Below, one piece after another: positions 1 to 9,784 of a DNA stretch of 64,000 bases (the first letter of the stretch is position 1; each line of letters opens with the position of its first letter). This DNA is from Mesorhizobium sp. B2-1-8 (GTDB taxonomy: Bacteria > Pseudomonadota > Alphaproteobacteria > Rhizobiales > Rhizobiaceae). Both the position numbers and the translations under genes were made by a program. Location: the NCBI RefSeq assembly GCF_006442545.2, contig NZ_CP083952.1:3217501-3281500 (forward strand). Direction: 5' to 3'. Below the pieces are notes generated by a model, which was given only the letters and a program-made list of their open reading frames with translations, did not search any database and was not told the origin of the DNA.

Positions 1-1
1 T

Positions 2-1045
2 CCATTCTTCCAGATGCTGCCCGACTGGGCGCTGATGCCGATGGTGGGACTTGCAACGGCCGCGACGGTCATTGCCAGCCAGGCGGTCATTTCGGGTGCT
101 TTTTCGCTGACCCGGCAGGCGGTGCAGCTCAACCTTCTGCCACGTATCGAGGTCCAGCATACCTCGGAAATGCAGTCCGGGCAGATCTATATGCCGCGCG
201 TCAATCTGCTCATCGCGTTGGGGGTGATGCTGCTGGTGGTCGGTTTCGGCAGTTCGAGTTCGCTGGCATCCGCCTACGGCATCTCGGTGACCGGCGAAAT
301 GCTGATGACGACGATCCTGCTGTTCGTGGTGATGCGCAAGATGTGGAAATGGAGGCTGGCGCTCGCCCTGGCGCTGACCTTGCTGTTCGGCATCATCGAC
401 AGCGGCTTCTTCCTGGCCAATGTCGTGAAGATCGTGGAAGGCGGCTGGGTCTCGATCACCGTTGCCTGCCTGATGGGGCTGATCATGTGGACGTGGATAC
501 GCGGCAGCCGCTATCTCTTCGACAAGACCCGCCGCAACGAGATCCCGCTCGATTTCCTCGCCGGCAACCTTTTGAAGAAAAAGCCGCAGCTGGTCTCGGG
601 CACCGCCGTATTCCTGACCAGCGATCCGCTCAGCGCGCCGACCGCGCTGATGCACAGCCTCAAGCACTACAAGGTGCTGCACGAGCAGAACGTCATCCTC
701 TCGGTGGTGACGGCGCCCCAGCCCGTCGTGCCCGACAGCGAACGCGTCAAGATGGAGACGGTCAACGAGCTGTTCATGCGGGTGACGCTGACTTTCGGCT
801 ACATGGAACAGCCCAACATCCCGCGCGCGTTGGCGATCTGTCGCAAGCAGGGCTGGAAGTTCGACATCATGACGACGTCCTTCTTCCTGTCGCGGCGCTC
901 GCTCAAGGCTTCGCCCAATTCCGGCATGCCCGTGTGGCAGGACCGGCTGTTCATCGGCCTGGCGCGCTCGGCGGCCGATGCGACGGAGTATTTCCAGATA
1001 CCCACCGGCCGCGTCGTTGAAATCGGCACGCAGGTCGCCATTTAA
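2..1045 (+). CDS. kup: Kup-family potassium uptake transporter, 5'-truncated by window edge
   Basis: Proton-coupled potassium uptake protein of the inner membrane (KUP/HAK/KT family). Only the C-terminal 347 residues are in the window. The frame is open to base 2 and begins PFFQML, matching PFFEMN in the downstream paralogue, so the gene continues to the left and the ATG at 14 is internal. Late transmembrane helices are followed by the hydrophilic C-terminal domain typical of Kup, ending at [10 protein letters not shown]. The 3' part, from about base 501 to the stop, is nearly identical to the next gene, while the helices encoded by about 340-500 differ clearly. Family assignment is firm; which Kup paralogue it is cannot be said. 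Confidence 0.93.
   Translation, partial: PFFQMLPDWALMPMVGLATAATVIASQAVISGAFSLTRQAVQLNLLPRIEVQHTSEMQSGQIYMPRVNLLIALGVMLLVVGFGSSSSLASAYGISVTGEMLMTTILLFVVMRKMWKWRLALALALTLLFGIIDSGFFLANVVKIVEGGWVSITVACLMGLIMWTWIRGSRYLFDKTRRNEIPLDFLAGNLLKKKPQLVSGTAVFLTSDPLSAPTALMHSLKHYKVLHEQNVILSVVTAPQPVVPDSERVKMETVNELFMRVTLTFGYMEQPNIPRALAICRKQGWKFDIMTTSFFLSRRSLKASPNSGMPVWQDRLFIGLARSAADATEYFQIPTGRVVEIGTQVAI
501..1045 (+). repeat. Near-identical 3' segment shared by the two kup genes (copy 1; copy 2 at 2573-3117)
   Basis: Bases 501-1045 and 2573-3117 align without gaps at an offset of 2072, with only scattered, mostly synonymous differences. Among the 180 encoded residues I count about three changes (A/S, E/D and S/T). 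The preceding stretch coding for transmembrane helices is far less similar. Confidence 0.85.
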
Positions 1046-1197
1046 CAGACACGCGCTTGCCGGGCCGCGGGTCTGCCCTCCGCGAGAAGTCGCCCCGCAA
1101 GAGCCGCGCGCTGCCGACATGAGTGCCATAACGCTACGGCACTTGATATTGCACTGCAGCAAGCGTAGAGCACCGCGCGTTTATCGGAGTGTCGTGC

Positions 1198-3117
1198 ATG
1201 GCCCTTGCCAATGCTGGTAGTGAGGCAGAACCCGTCGACCAATCGAGCCATCCCGAAATCGAGCAGCACAGCACCAAGGTGTTGATGCTGGGCGCACTCG
1301 GCGTGGTCTATGGCGATATCGGCACCAGCCCGATCTATGCGCTCCGGGAGGCGTTGCACGCTTCGTCCGGCAGCGATGTCGCGACCCGTGCCGATATTCT
1401 CGGCGTGCTGTCGCTGATCATCTGGTCGCTGACTATTACCGTCACGGTAAAGTACATCATGTTCGTGCTGCGTGCCGACAACCGCGGCGAGGGCGGCGTG
1501 CTGTCGCTGATGGCGCTGGCCCGCGGCAGTTTTCCGAAGCGCTCGGCGGTGATTCTCGGCATCGGCATCGTCGGCGCCTCGCTGTTTTTCGGTGACGCGG
1601 TCATCACGCCGGCGATTTCGGTGCTTTCGGCGGTCGAGGGCATGAATGTCGTCACCCCCACTTTCCAGCCCTATGTCGTGCCATTGACGCTGGTCATCCT
1701 CGCCGTGGTGTTTGCCGTCCAGCGCTTCGGTACCGGCGGCGTTGGGCTGGTGTTCGGGCCGGTGACCGCGGTGTGGTTCCTGGCCATCGGTCTATCCGGC
1801 ATCAATCACATCATCGTCGATCCGGAAATCCTGTGGGCCGTCAGCCCGCACTATATCGTCGCTTTCCTGATCAATTCGCCCGACGTCGCCTTCGTGACGG
1901 TCGGCGCCGTCTTCCTTGCCGTGACCGGCGCGGAAGCGCTCTATGCCGATCTCGGCCATTTCGGCCGCAAGCCGATCGTGCTTGCCTGGCTGGCGATCGT
2001 TTTCCCTTGCCTGCTGCTCAATTATGCCGGGCAAGGCGCCTTCATACTGGCGAATGGCGGCGTGGTCGGCCATCCGTTCTTCGAGATGAACGGGGGTTGG
2101 ACGCTGATCCCGATGGTGGTGCTGGCGACGGCGGCTACCGTCATTGCCAGCCAGGCGGTCATTTCAGGGGCTTTTTCGCTGACCCGGCAGGCGGTGCAGC
2201 TCAACATGCTGCCGCGGCTGGAAATCCTGCACACATCGGAAAAGCAGTCCGGCCAGATCTACATGCCGCGCGTCAACCTGCTGCTGGCCCTGGTGGTGAT
2301 GATGCTGGTGGTCGGCTTCGGCGAGTCCAGCAAGCTGGCCTCCGCCTACGGCATCTCGGTGACCGGCAACATGCTGGTGACGACGGTGCTGCTCTATGTC
2401 GTCATGACCCGTATCTGGAAATGGAAGCTGTCGCTGGCGATTCCGCTGACGGTGCTGTTCGCCTTCATCGACATCGGCTTCTTCGCCTCCAACATCGTCA
2501 AGGTGTTCGAAGGCGGCTGGGCGTCGCTGGTCGTGGCCTTCACCATCGTGCTGGGCATGTGGACCTGGGTGCGCGGCAGCCGCTATCTGTTCGACAAGAC
2601 CCGCCGCAACGAGATCCCGCTCGATTTCCTCGCCGGCAACCTTTTGAAGAAAAAGCCGCAGCTGGTATCCGGCACTGCGGTGTTCCTGACCAGCGATCCG
2701 CTCAGCGCGCCGACCTCGCTGATGCACAGCCTCAAGCACTACAAGGTGCTGCACGAACAGAATGTCATCCTTTCGGTGGTGACCGCCCCTCAGCCGGTGG
2801 TGCCCGACAGCGACCGCGTCAAGATGGAGACGGTCAACGAGCTGTTCATGCGGGTGACGCTGACCTTCGGCTACATGGAACAGCCTAACATCCCGCGCGC
2901 GTTGGCGATCTGCCGCAAGCAGGGCTGGAAGTTCGACATCATGACGACGTCCTTCTTCCTGTCGCGGCGCTCGCTCAAGGCTTCGCCCAATTCCGGCATG
3001 CCGGTATGGCAGGACAGGCTGTTCATCGGCCTGGCGCGCACGGCGGCGGACGCCACTGAATATTTCCAGATCCCGACCGGACGTGTGGTAGAAATCGGCA
3101 CACAGGTGGCGATCTGA
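1198..3117 (+). CDS. kup: Kup-family potassium uptake transporter (complete paralogue)
   Basis: Complete low-affinity potassium/proton symporter of the inner membrane, 639 residues, the usual length of bacterial Kup. The N-terminal signature GALGVVYGDIGTSPIYALRE is present, followed by about twelve hydrophobic helices and a hydrophilic tail from about residue 460. I chose ATG 1198 because TCGGAG lies at a good distance (1184-1189); an in-frame GTG at 1189 overlaps that site. It follows the first kup by 152 bases in tandem, and the last 180 residues differ from it at only a few positions. Tandem kup genes are common in rhizobia; the mosaic identity suggests gene conversion or a recent partial duplication. 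Confidence 0.95.
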   Translation: MALANAGSEAEPVDQSSHPEIEQHSTKVLMLGALGVVYGDIGTSPIYALREALHASSGSDVATRADILGVLSLIIWSLTITVTVKYIMFVLRADNRGEGGVLSLMALARGSFPKRSAVILGIGIVGASLFFGDAVITPAISVLSAVEGMNVVTPTFQPYVVPLTLVILAVVFAVQRFGTGGVGLVFGPVTAVWFLAIGLSGINHIIVDPEILWAVSPHYIVAFLINSPDVAFVTVGAVFLAVTGAEALYADLGHFGRKPIVLAWLAIVFPCLLLNYAGQGAFILANGGVVGHPFFEMNGGWTLIPMVVLATAATVIASQAVISGAFSLTRQAVQLNMLPRLEILHTSEKQSGQIYMPRVNLLLALVVMMLVVGFGESSKLASAYGISVTGNMLVTTVLLYVVMTRIWKWKLSLAIPLTVLFAFIDIGFFASNIVKVFEGGWASLVVAFTIVLGMWTWVRGSRYLFDKTRRNEIPLDFLAGNLLKKKPQLVSGTAVFLTSDPLSAPTSLMHSLKHYKVLHEQNVILSVVTAPQPVVPDSDRVKMETVNELFMRVTLTFGYMEQPNIPRALAICRKQGWKFDIMTTSFFLSRRSLKASPNSGMPVWQDRLFIGLARTAADATEYFQIPTGRVVEIGTQVAI

Positions 3118-3155
3118 CGAGTTCGATCGTCTCGACCTGAATGGGGAGGGCTGAG

Positions 3156-4196
3156 ATGAGCGGCGAATTGGTGCTTGTCACCGGCGGATCGGGTTTCCTT
3201 GGCGCGCACTGTATCCTTGCCCTGTTGAAGGCGGGCTATCGCGTGCGCACGACGGTACGCTCCGCCAAGCGCGAAGCCGACGTTATCGCCATGCTGAAGG
3301 CCGGCGGCGCTGAGCCGGGCGACAGGCTCTCCTTTGCCATCGCCGACCTCATGAGCGACGCTGGCTGGCCCGACGCCGTCGCCGGCTGCGACTATGTCCT
3401 GCATGTCGCGTCACCGTTCCCGCCCGGCGTGCCCAAACACGAGGACGAGCTGATCGTTCCGGCCCGCGAAGGCGCTTTGCGTGTGCTCAAGGCTGCACGA
3501 GACGCCGGCGTCAGGCGCGTCGTGCTGACGTCGTCCTTCGCGGCCATCGGCTATGGCAAGATGCCGCCCGACGGCCGGCCCTTCACCGAGGAGAGCTGGA
3601 CCGATCCAACGGCCAAGGTCAGCGCCTATGTGAAGTCGAAGACGCTCGCCGAGCGCGCGGCTTGGGATTTCATCGCCGCCGAGGGTGGCAGTTTGGAGTT
3701 GGCGGTCGTCAATCCGGTCGGAATTTTCGGGCCTGTCCTCGGATCAGACCATTCGACGTCCACCGAATTTGTCCAGCGCATGATGAACGGTGCCATGCCG
3801 GGATTGCCGCGCCTGTCCTTCGGCGTGGTCGATGCGCGCGACGTGGCCGACCTGCACGTGCGCGCCATGACCAATCCCGCCGCCAAGGGCGAGCGGTTTC
3901 TGGCCGTCGCTGGCGATTTCATGACGGTGCGGGCGATCGCGCGGACTGTGAAGACGCGGCTCGGCGCCGCCGCCTCGCGGGTCTCGACGCGGGAGCTTCC
4001 CGATTGGCTTGTGCGGGCGGTGGGGCTGTTCAACGCGGAAGCCGCGCAATTGGTGACGGAACTCGGCAAGGTCAAGAACGCCACCAACGCCAAGGCCGTG
4101 CGCATGCTCGGCTGGGCGCCGCGCTCGCGCGAGGACGCGCTGGCCGCCACCGGAGAAAGCCTGATCCGGCTTGGGTTGGTCAAAACCCCGAAATAG
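3156..4196 (+). CDS. NAD-dependent epimerase / dihydroflavonol-4-reductase-like SDR
   Basis: Extended short-chain dehydrogenase/reductase of 346 residues. The N-terminal Rossmann motif VTGGSGFLGAHC (GxxGxxG) binds NAD(P), and the catalytic Y-x3-K appears as SAYVKSK near residue 155. The overall pattern is that of dihydroflavonol-reductase-like aldehyde or ketone reductases; the substrate cannot be read from sequence. ATG 3156 is chosen over 3141 because GGGGAGGG at 3143-3150 is a strong ribosome site for it. It follows kup on the same strand by 38 bases and converges on the next gene across a strong hairpin. Confidence 0.85.
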   Translation: MSGELVLVTGGSGFLGAHCILALLKAGYRVRTTVRSAKREADVIAMLKAGGAEPGDRLSFAIADLMSDAGWPDAVAGCDYVLHVASPFPPGVPKHEDELIVPAREGALRVLKAARDAGVRRVVLTSSFAAIGYGKMPPDGRPFTEESWTDPTAKVSAYVKSKTLAERAAWDFIAAEGGSLELAVVNPVGIFGPVLGSDHSTSTEFVQRMMNGAMPGLPRLSFGVVDARDVADLHVRAMTNPAAKGERFLAVAGDFMTVRAIARTVKTRLGAAASRVSTRELPDWLVRAVGLFNAEAAQLVTELGKVKNATNAKAVRMLGWAPRSREDALAATGESLIRLGLVKTPK

Positions 4197-4230
4197 CGCG
4201 GCGGGAGAAAGACTTCCCGCCGCGCGCGTT
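4196..4230. terminator. Bidirectional hairpin terminator between convergent reductase genes
   Basis: An 11-base-pair stem, 4196-4206 pairing with 4215-4225, encloses a short loop and lies exactly between the stop codons of the two converging genes. It is very GC-rich and followed by a short T run on the plus strand. Confidence 0.75.
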
Positions 4231-5121
4231 TCAGTCTGCCAGTGCGGCCTTGTTGGCCTCGAGGAACTGCTTCAGCGGTACCGACTTCCGACCGGAAAGC
4301 TTTTCGACGGAGTCCGTCACCATGCCAAGGTCGCCGGCGCGCGTGGCAGCATCGAAGGATACGAGAAGCCGGGCGATGGGCTCGGGAAGGCCCGCGCCTT
4401 TCATCCCCTCGGCCAAGGCCTCGTCCGAAAGCTGAATGACCTGGATCGGTTTGCCGGTGACTTCGGTAACGAGTGCGGCGACTTCGGCTGATGTATAGGC
4501 CCTGGGTCCGGTCAGTGTGTAGGTCTTGCTTTCGGTCGCGTCCGAAGCCAGCCCCGCCGCAATGGCCGCGGCGAGGTCGTCACGCGCGCCATAGGAAATG
4601 GCGCCGTCGCCCGCGGACGTATACCAGTGGCCCGAGGCGAGGATCTGCGGCACCGCCATGAACAGGTTCTCGTCATACCAGCCATTGCGGAAGATCGTGT
4701 AGGGGATGCCGCTGGCCTTGATCGCCTGTTCGGTGTCGTAATGGTCGGGCGCGAAGAGCACCGGTGAACCCGGCTCCGTGTTGGGCAGCGAGGTGTAAAG
4801 CAGGTGGCCGACGCCGGCCTTGCTGGCCGCAGCGACCGCCGCGAGCTGCTGTTCGCGGCGCTTTCCCTGGATCGCCAGCTCGTTGGTCGAAATGATCAGC
4901 GCCCGGTCGGCGCCGGCGAAGGCTTTGGCAAGCGAGGCCTGATCGTCGAAATCGGCCTCGCGAACGGTGACGCCGCGCGCCGACAGGTCGGCAAGATTGG
5001 CGGGCGTGCGGGTCGTGGCGATGATCCGGGCCGCCGGTATCTCGAACGTGTCCAGAAGATGGTTGATGACGCTGCGGCCGAGCTGGCCGGACGCGCCGGT
5101 GACGAGAAGAGTTGCGGTCAT
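4231..5121 (-). CDS. NmrA/QorB-like NAD(P)H-binding reductase (SDR family)
   Basis: Atypical SDR of 296 residues with N-terminal VTGASGQLG for the dinucleotide. The whole-length pattern resembles quinone oxidoreductase 2 (QorB) and NmrA-like proteins (for example ATTRTP, then ISTNE and LYTSLPNT). These either reduce quinones with NADPH or act as redox sensors; which applies is unknown. The ATG at 5121 has AGGA at good spacing, whereas the upstream ATG at 5136 has no ribosome site. It is divergent from an HxlR-type regulator, the classic arrangement in which the regulator controls the reductase in response to electrophiles or quinones. Confidence 0.85.
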   Translation of the reverse strand: MTATLLVTGASGQLGRSVINHLLDTFEIPAARIIATTRTPANLADLSARGVTVREADFDDQASLAKAFAGADRALIISTNELAIQGKRREQQLAAVAAASKAGVGHLLYTSLPNTEPGSPVLFAPDHYDTEQAIKASGIPYTIFRNGWYDENLFMAVPQILASGHWYTSAGDGAISYGARDDLAAAIAAGLASDATESKTYTLTGPRAYTSAEVAALVTEVTGKPIQVIQLSDEALAEGMKGAGLPEPIARLLVSFDAATRAGDLGMVTDSVEKLSGRKSVPLKQFLEANKAALAD

Positions 5122-5162
5122 GGAGGATCCTGACATTGCGCCGGAAGGGCGGTTCGGGTGGC

Positions 5163-5179
5163 GGTCTCAAAAAGAGACC
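5163..5179. promoter_or_regulatory. Candidate HxlR operator (GGTCTC-N5-GAGACC)
   Basis: Perfect inverted repeat GGTCTC (5163-5168), AAAAA, GAGACC (5174-5179) in the divergent intergenic region. For the minus-strand reductase, a TTTACG-N17-TATTTT promoter can be read just upstream, which would place the palindrome near the transcription start. Assignment to HxlR is inference from position. Confidence 0.5.
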
Positions 5180-5256
5180 AGCACTAAAATAGGAATTGAC
5201 CCACCGCCGTAAAGAAGGCAGTTTTTCGGGAGGTAGGCACACGCAGGGAACCAGCC

Positions 5257-5667
5257 ATGGACAGCCGGACCGTCAATCTGAAATCCAAACTCGAAGTCTA
5301 CAAAGCGATGACCGACGGCGGAAACATCGCGGATTGCCCGGTCCGCGACGTCATCCAGGGACTCAATGGCAAATGGAGTTCGCTGTTGACGGCGGCCCTT
5401 GCCGAGCAGCCCTATCGCTTCGGCGAGCTGCGGCGGCTGGTTCCCGATATCTCGCAGCGCATGCTGACCCAGACGCTCTACGATCTGCAGCGCGACGGCT
5501 ATGTGCATCGCGAAGTGTTTCCAACCAAGCCGCCCAGTGTCGAATACAGCCTGACCGACCTTGGGCGATCGATGTTCGACGCTTTGCAGTATCTGTTGCA
5601 GTGGGCTGAAAACAACCACGACGCGGTGCGCGACGCGCGCACTGCCTTCGACTCGACACAGGCTTGA
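5257..5667 (+). CDS. HxlR-family winged-helix transcriptional regulator
   Basis: Small DNA-binding regulator of 136 residues. The HxlR pattern is clear: a cysteine near the N-terminus (IADCPVRDV), LNGKWSSLLTAAL, then FGELRRLVPDISQRMLTQTL as the recognition region and YSLTDLGRSM as the wing. Cys near residue 28 is the redox-sensing position in well-studied members such as YodB and QorR. AGGGAA precedes the ATG. It is divergent from the QorB-like reductase, its probable target, and probably represses its own synthesis through the palindrome between them. Confidence 0.92.
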   Translation: MDSRTVNLKSKLEVYKAMTDGGNIADCPVRDVIQGLNGKWSSLLTAALAEQPYRFGELRRLVPDISQRMLTQTLYDLQRDGYVHREVFPTKPPSVEYSLTDLGRSMFDALQYLLQWAENNHDAVRDARTAFDSTQA

Positions 5668-5717
5668 GCAGACGCGGTTCCTGGCTTCGATGGTGGCCGG
5701 CACGGTGATCGATCCGT

Positions 5718-6455
5718 TCAGGCGGGCTGGGCTTGCCGAAGCGCGGTGGCCGGATCGCCTTGCCGAATGAGACTCGAGAGAAAAGACTCCTTCGCCCGCA
5801 GGAAAGCATGCAGGCGCTGCGGATAGTCGGGCGCGACGGCGCCCTTGATCGAGGTGCGTTCGCTCAACGCCTCGCGCCAGGCTTGGACAAGCGGCTTGCC
5901 GTCCAGGATGCCGAAATCGCCGATGCGGTCGAAGGCGTCGAGGTAGCGAAAGACCGGACCGTAAACTGCATCGACGAGTGAAAAGCGGCTGCCAGCGAAC
6001 CATGGCCTGCTCCGCAGGGTATCGTCAGCGAGTTCAGCCTCAAGGCGGCCAAACATCGCCGACAGCGCACTGGACTCGGCGAGGAAGCCGGCCTCGCTCG
6101 GCGCTGAATAGAACCGGCCGATGGCGTTGAGGATGGCTGAGCCGTACTCGATCCAGGCGCGGTGCCGGGCGCGGGCATAAGGGTCGGCCGGGTGGAGCGG
6201 ATTGGCCTGTGTTTCCTCGAGGAATTCGAGGATGACCGCGGATTCGAAGATCATCGTCTCGTCGCCATTTTGCCGTACGCGCAGCAGCGGCACCTTGCCG
6301 AGCGGGGAGATCACCTTGAACCAGTCCGGCTTGTTGGCGAGGTCGATGTCGACGCGTTCGAACGGGACGCCCTTCTCGGCCAACGAGATCGCCGCACGCT
6401 GGACATAGGGGCAAAGGGGGTGGCTGACGAGACTGAGGGTGTCGGGATGCCGCAT
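5718..6455 (-). CDS. Glutathione S-transferase family protein
   Basis: Cytosolic GST of 245 residues. The N-terminal thioredoxin-like domain has LVSHPLCPYVQRAAISLAEK, with S/C in the active-site region, and the cis-proline motif appears as GKVPLLRV; the acidic ESAVILEFLEE follows. A helical C-terminal domain starts near residue 100. It conjugates or reduces electrophiles with glutathione; the substrate is unknown. ATG 6455 is chosen because GAGAGG precedes it and the upstream sequence is the palindrome-rich operator. It is divergent from a MarR regulator that very likely controls it. Confidence 0.9.
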   Translation of the reverse strand: MRHPDTLSLVSHPLCPYVQRAAISLAEKGVPFERVDIDLANKPDWFKVISPLGKVPLLRVRQNGDETMIFESAVILEFLEETQANPLHPADPYARARHRAWIEYGSAILNAIGRFYSAPSEAGFLAESSALSAMFGRLEAELADDTLRSRPWFAGSRFSLVDAVYGPVFRYLDAFDRIGDFGILDGKPLVQAWREALSERTSIKGAVAPDYPQRLHAFLRAKESFLSSLIRQGDPATALRQAQPA

Positions 6456-6476
6456 GGGGATGTGCCTCTCGATATC

Positions 6477-6550
6477 GATGCAATTGCATCTATGTAGATG
6501 CGCTTGCATTGATCGTCAAGCTTGATGCAATTGCATCTATCTCTTATGGT
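6477..6550. promoter_or_regulatory. Overlapping divergent promoters with three MarR-type operators
   Basis: A perfect 14-base palindrome GATGCAATTGCATC occurs at 6477-6490 and again at 6524-6537, with a degenerate copy GATGCGCTTGCATT at 6497-6510. The minus-strand promoter for the GST reads TTGACG (6514-6519), 17-base spacer, TACATA (6491-6496). The degenerate site fills its spacer and a perfect site covers its start point. The plus-strand promoter for marR reads TTGATG (6522-6527), 17 bases, TATGGT (6545-6550), with the other perfect site in its spacer. Promoter assignment is by motif only. Confidence 0.7.
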
Positions 6551-6556
6551 GCAGCC

Positions 6557-7009
6557 ATGACAGAGATGCCTTCGCCGGATGCAATCAAGGTCTGGGCCCG
6601 CCTGATGCGGGTTTCGCGCCAATTGATGGAACGCGCCGAGGAGGCTCTGAAGGAGGGCGGCCTGCCGCCGCTTCCATGGTACGACGTGCTGCACGAGCTT
6701 GCCGAGGCCGGCGAGGGCGGCTTGCGCCCGTTTCAATTGATCGAGCGCACCCTTTTTGCGCAATACAACATCTCGCGGCTGTTGGCCCGGCTCGAGACCG
6801 ACGGTCTGGTCGAAAAACTGCCGGTGGCCGATGACGGGCGTGGGCAAACCATCCGCATCACGGCCAGGGGACGTGAGACGCGCCGCCGGATGTGGGCGGT
6901 CTACGGACGTTCGATCGCCGAACTGGTGGGTGCCAAGCTTTCATCGGATGAGCTGAGCATGATCTCGGAACTGCTTGGCCAGCTGCGCCATCCGCCCGCC
7001 GCGGACTGA
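6557..7009 (+). CDS. MarR-family transcriptional regulator
   Basis: Winged-helix repressor of 150 residues. The dimerisation helices are followed by the recognition helix region TLFAQYNISRLLARLETDGLVEK and the wing DDGRGQTIRITARGRE, a textbook MarR arrangement. ATG 6557 gives the usual length; an in-frame ATG at 6509 lies within the operator region. The proposed -10 box ends only about seven bases before the ATG, so the message may be nearly leaderless. It is divergent from the GST gene and probably represses both directions until it binds a phenolic or electrophilic ligand. Confidence 0.92.
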   Translation: MTEMPSPDAIKVWARLMRVSRQLMERAEEALKEGGLPPLPWYDVLHELAEAGEGGLRPFQLIERTLFAQYNISRLLARLETDGLVEKLPVADDGRGQTIRITARGRETRRRMWAVYGRSIAELVGAKLSSDELSMISELLGQLRHPPAAD

Positions 7010-7091
7010 GCACGCGCATGGCGCGGCCGCGCGGGCATCGGCAGATATTTTCTTCTTTGCCCTTGCGCCGATCTTCGGATTGCGCAATATG

Positions 7092-7114
7092 CCGAACCGT
7101 AACGTACGGTACGG
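7092..7114. promoter_or_regulatory. Candidate TetR operator
   Basis: Imperfect inverted repeat CCGAACCGTA (7092-7101), ACG, TACGGTACGG (7105-7114), one mismatch in ten, located 43 bases before the tetR start codon. Size and position fit a self-regulated TetR operator; nothing else supports it. Confidence 0.5.
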
Positions 7115-7157
7115 CAGGCCATATTCATCGACCTGCTTCGGGTGCCGAGGGAAGAAC

Positions 7158-7808
7158 GTGTTGCACAGCGTGCCCGACATCGACAACAGCGAGACGCTGA
7201 CGGAGCGGCAGCAGGCCGTCCTGGATGCGGCTTTGCGGTTGCTGGTCGAGGACGGCGACAACCTGACCATGGCCGCCGTCGCGCGGCGAGCGAGCTGTTC
7301 GAAGGAAACGCTCTACAAATGGTTCGGTGACCGCGACGGCCTGCTGACCGCGACCGTGCAGTGGCAGGCGTCCAAGGTGCGTGTGGCGCAGGTCGACGGC
7401 AAGGGGCTCGACCTTGTCTCGCTGGCGGCGAGCCTGGAGCGCTTTGCCCGCGACTGGCTCAAGGTCATTTCAAGCGATACCTCGATCGCGCTCAATAGGG
7501 TGGCGGTCGGTCATGCGGGTTCGGGTAAGGACAATCTCGGCGCCGTCGTGCTGGAGAATGGGCGCTTTGCACTGGCCAAGCGGTTGAAGCCGGTGCTGGA
7601 GGCCGGCCGGCAGGCCGGGCTCGTTGAATTTGCGGATGCCGAGACGGCGTTCCGTACCTTTTTCGGGCTGGTTGGCCGGGATGTGCAGATCCGTCTGCTG
7701 CTCGGTGACCGGCTGGAATTGACTGAGGCGGCGATCGGCGGCGATGCCATCCGCGCGACGCAACAGTTTCTCGCTCTTTTCGGAGCAAAAACCGGGCCTC
7801 AAGGCCCA

Positions 7809-7811
<3 letters not shown>
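7158..7811 (+). CDS. TetR/AcrR-family transcriptional regulator
   Basis: One-component repressor of 217 residues. The N-terminal helix-turn-helix is clear: ERQQAVLDAALRLLVEDG, then TMAAVARRASCSKETLYKWF. The C-terminal half is a ligand-binding helical domain with no recognisable ligand signature. I chose GTG 7158 because GAGGGAAG (7147-7154) precedes it and the longer frame upstream has no regulator-like sequence. No obvious target gene is adjacent, so it may act only on itself or elsewhere. Its stop codon is the first base triplet of a long palindrome. Confidence 0.88.
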
Positions 7812-8965
<1,154 letters not shown>

Positions 8966-8989
8966 ACGATCCAGGCCCGACCAATAAAA

Positions 8990-9016
8990 CGGCGCCGCGA
9001 GGCGCCGCTTTTATTT
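8990..9016 (+). terminator. Rho-independent terminator of ilvC
   Basis: Stem CGGCGCC (8990-8996), loop GCGA, GGCGCCG (9001-9007), then CTTTTATTT. Confidence 0.85.
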
Positions 9017-9040
9017 CAGATGGCCAGGTTCGATTACAGC

Positions 9041-9622
9041 TCAACCGTAAGGCGACCGGCACTGCTGGCGCGGGCCGTTGTAGGGCTGGAACGTGTTGTC
9101 CCAGGCTCGATACGACCGGTACCTGTTATAGCACCACTGGACATGGGCGCTGGAAAGCCGACCCGCACGGTAGTAGCGATGCGGGTGATAGTACCGCGGA
9201 TAGGAGTCATAGTAATAGGGATCATAATAGTTGTTATAGGCCAGGCTGCCCAATCCAAGGCCGAGGCCTAGACCCAAAATGGCTGCCTCACCATCATCGA
9301 AGTTTCGACGATGATGCCGCCAGCGCCAGTTGTTATTGCCATTCCAGTTGCCGCCGTTCCAGTTACGGGAAAAATGACGTTGACCGCTGAAGTTGCCGGA
9401 GCGGAATCTGAAGTCGCCGCCGCCGTTGCGCCAGCGCCAGATCGGGCGATCGTTACCGCCGGCCCAGCTGTCGCGGACGGGGATGATCTGCGGCGCGGGC
9501 GTCGCGGTTGCGGTCGAGAGATCGGGTTGCAGGATCGGGCCGGCGAGCGACGGCACCGTCAGCCCCGCAACAAGGCCGAGGCTTATCAGCCCGGACCGGA
9601 AGGAAGAAAAGAGCGGTTTCAT
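9041..9622 (-). CDS. BA14K-family secreted/outer-surface protein
   Basis: Exported protein of 193 residues. A signal peptide (positive [11 protein letters not shown], then hydrophobic to about residue 28, SLAG) is followed by an Asn/Trp/Arg-rich low-complexity stretch, a short glycine-leucine hydrophobic segment ([17 protein letters not shown]) and a Tyr-rich part. It ends with [13 protein letters not shown] and then NGPRQQC, the pattern of the BA14K family first described as an immunoreactive Brucella protein. ATG 9622 has GGAGAG in front. Its role is unknown; family members are cell-envelope proteins, some reported to bind carbohydrate. Confidence 0.85.
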   Translation of the reverse strand: MKPLFSSFRSGLISLGLVAGLTVPSLAGPILQPDLSTATATPAPQIIPVRDSWAGGNDRPIWRWRNGGGDFRFRSGNFSGQRHFSRNWNGGNWNGNNNWRWRHHRRNFDDGEAAILGLGLGLGLGSLAYNNYYDPYYYDSYPRYYHPHRYYRAGRLSSAHVQWCYNRYRSYRAWDNTFQPYNGPRQQCRSPYG

Positions 9623-9784
9623 TTCACTCTCCAAGGAGTAAAGGCCCCACGCCGACACCCGGGAAGAGGCCTATTGATGGGACTTTTCCTATGAACGGAA
9701 GATGAACGGAAAGGTTCCGTCAACCATGACGGGCATGCGCCTTGACTCTTGTGTTGGCTGTCGCTTGCAGGCAAAGGTCGGGGC

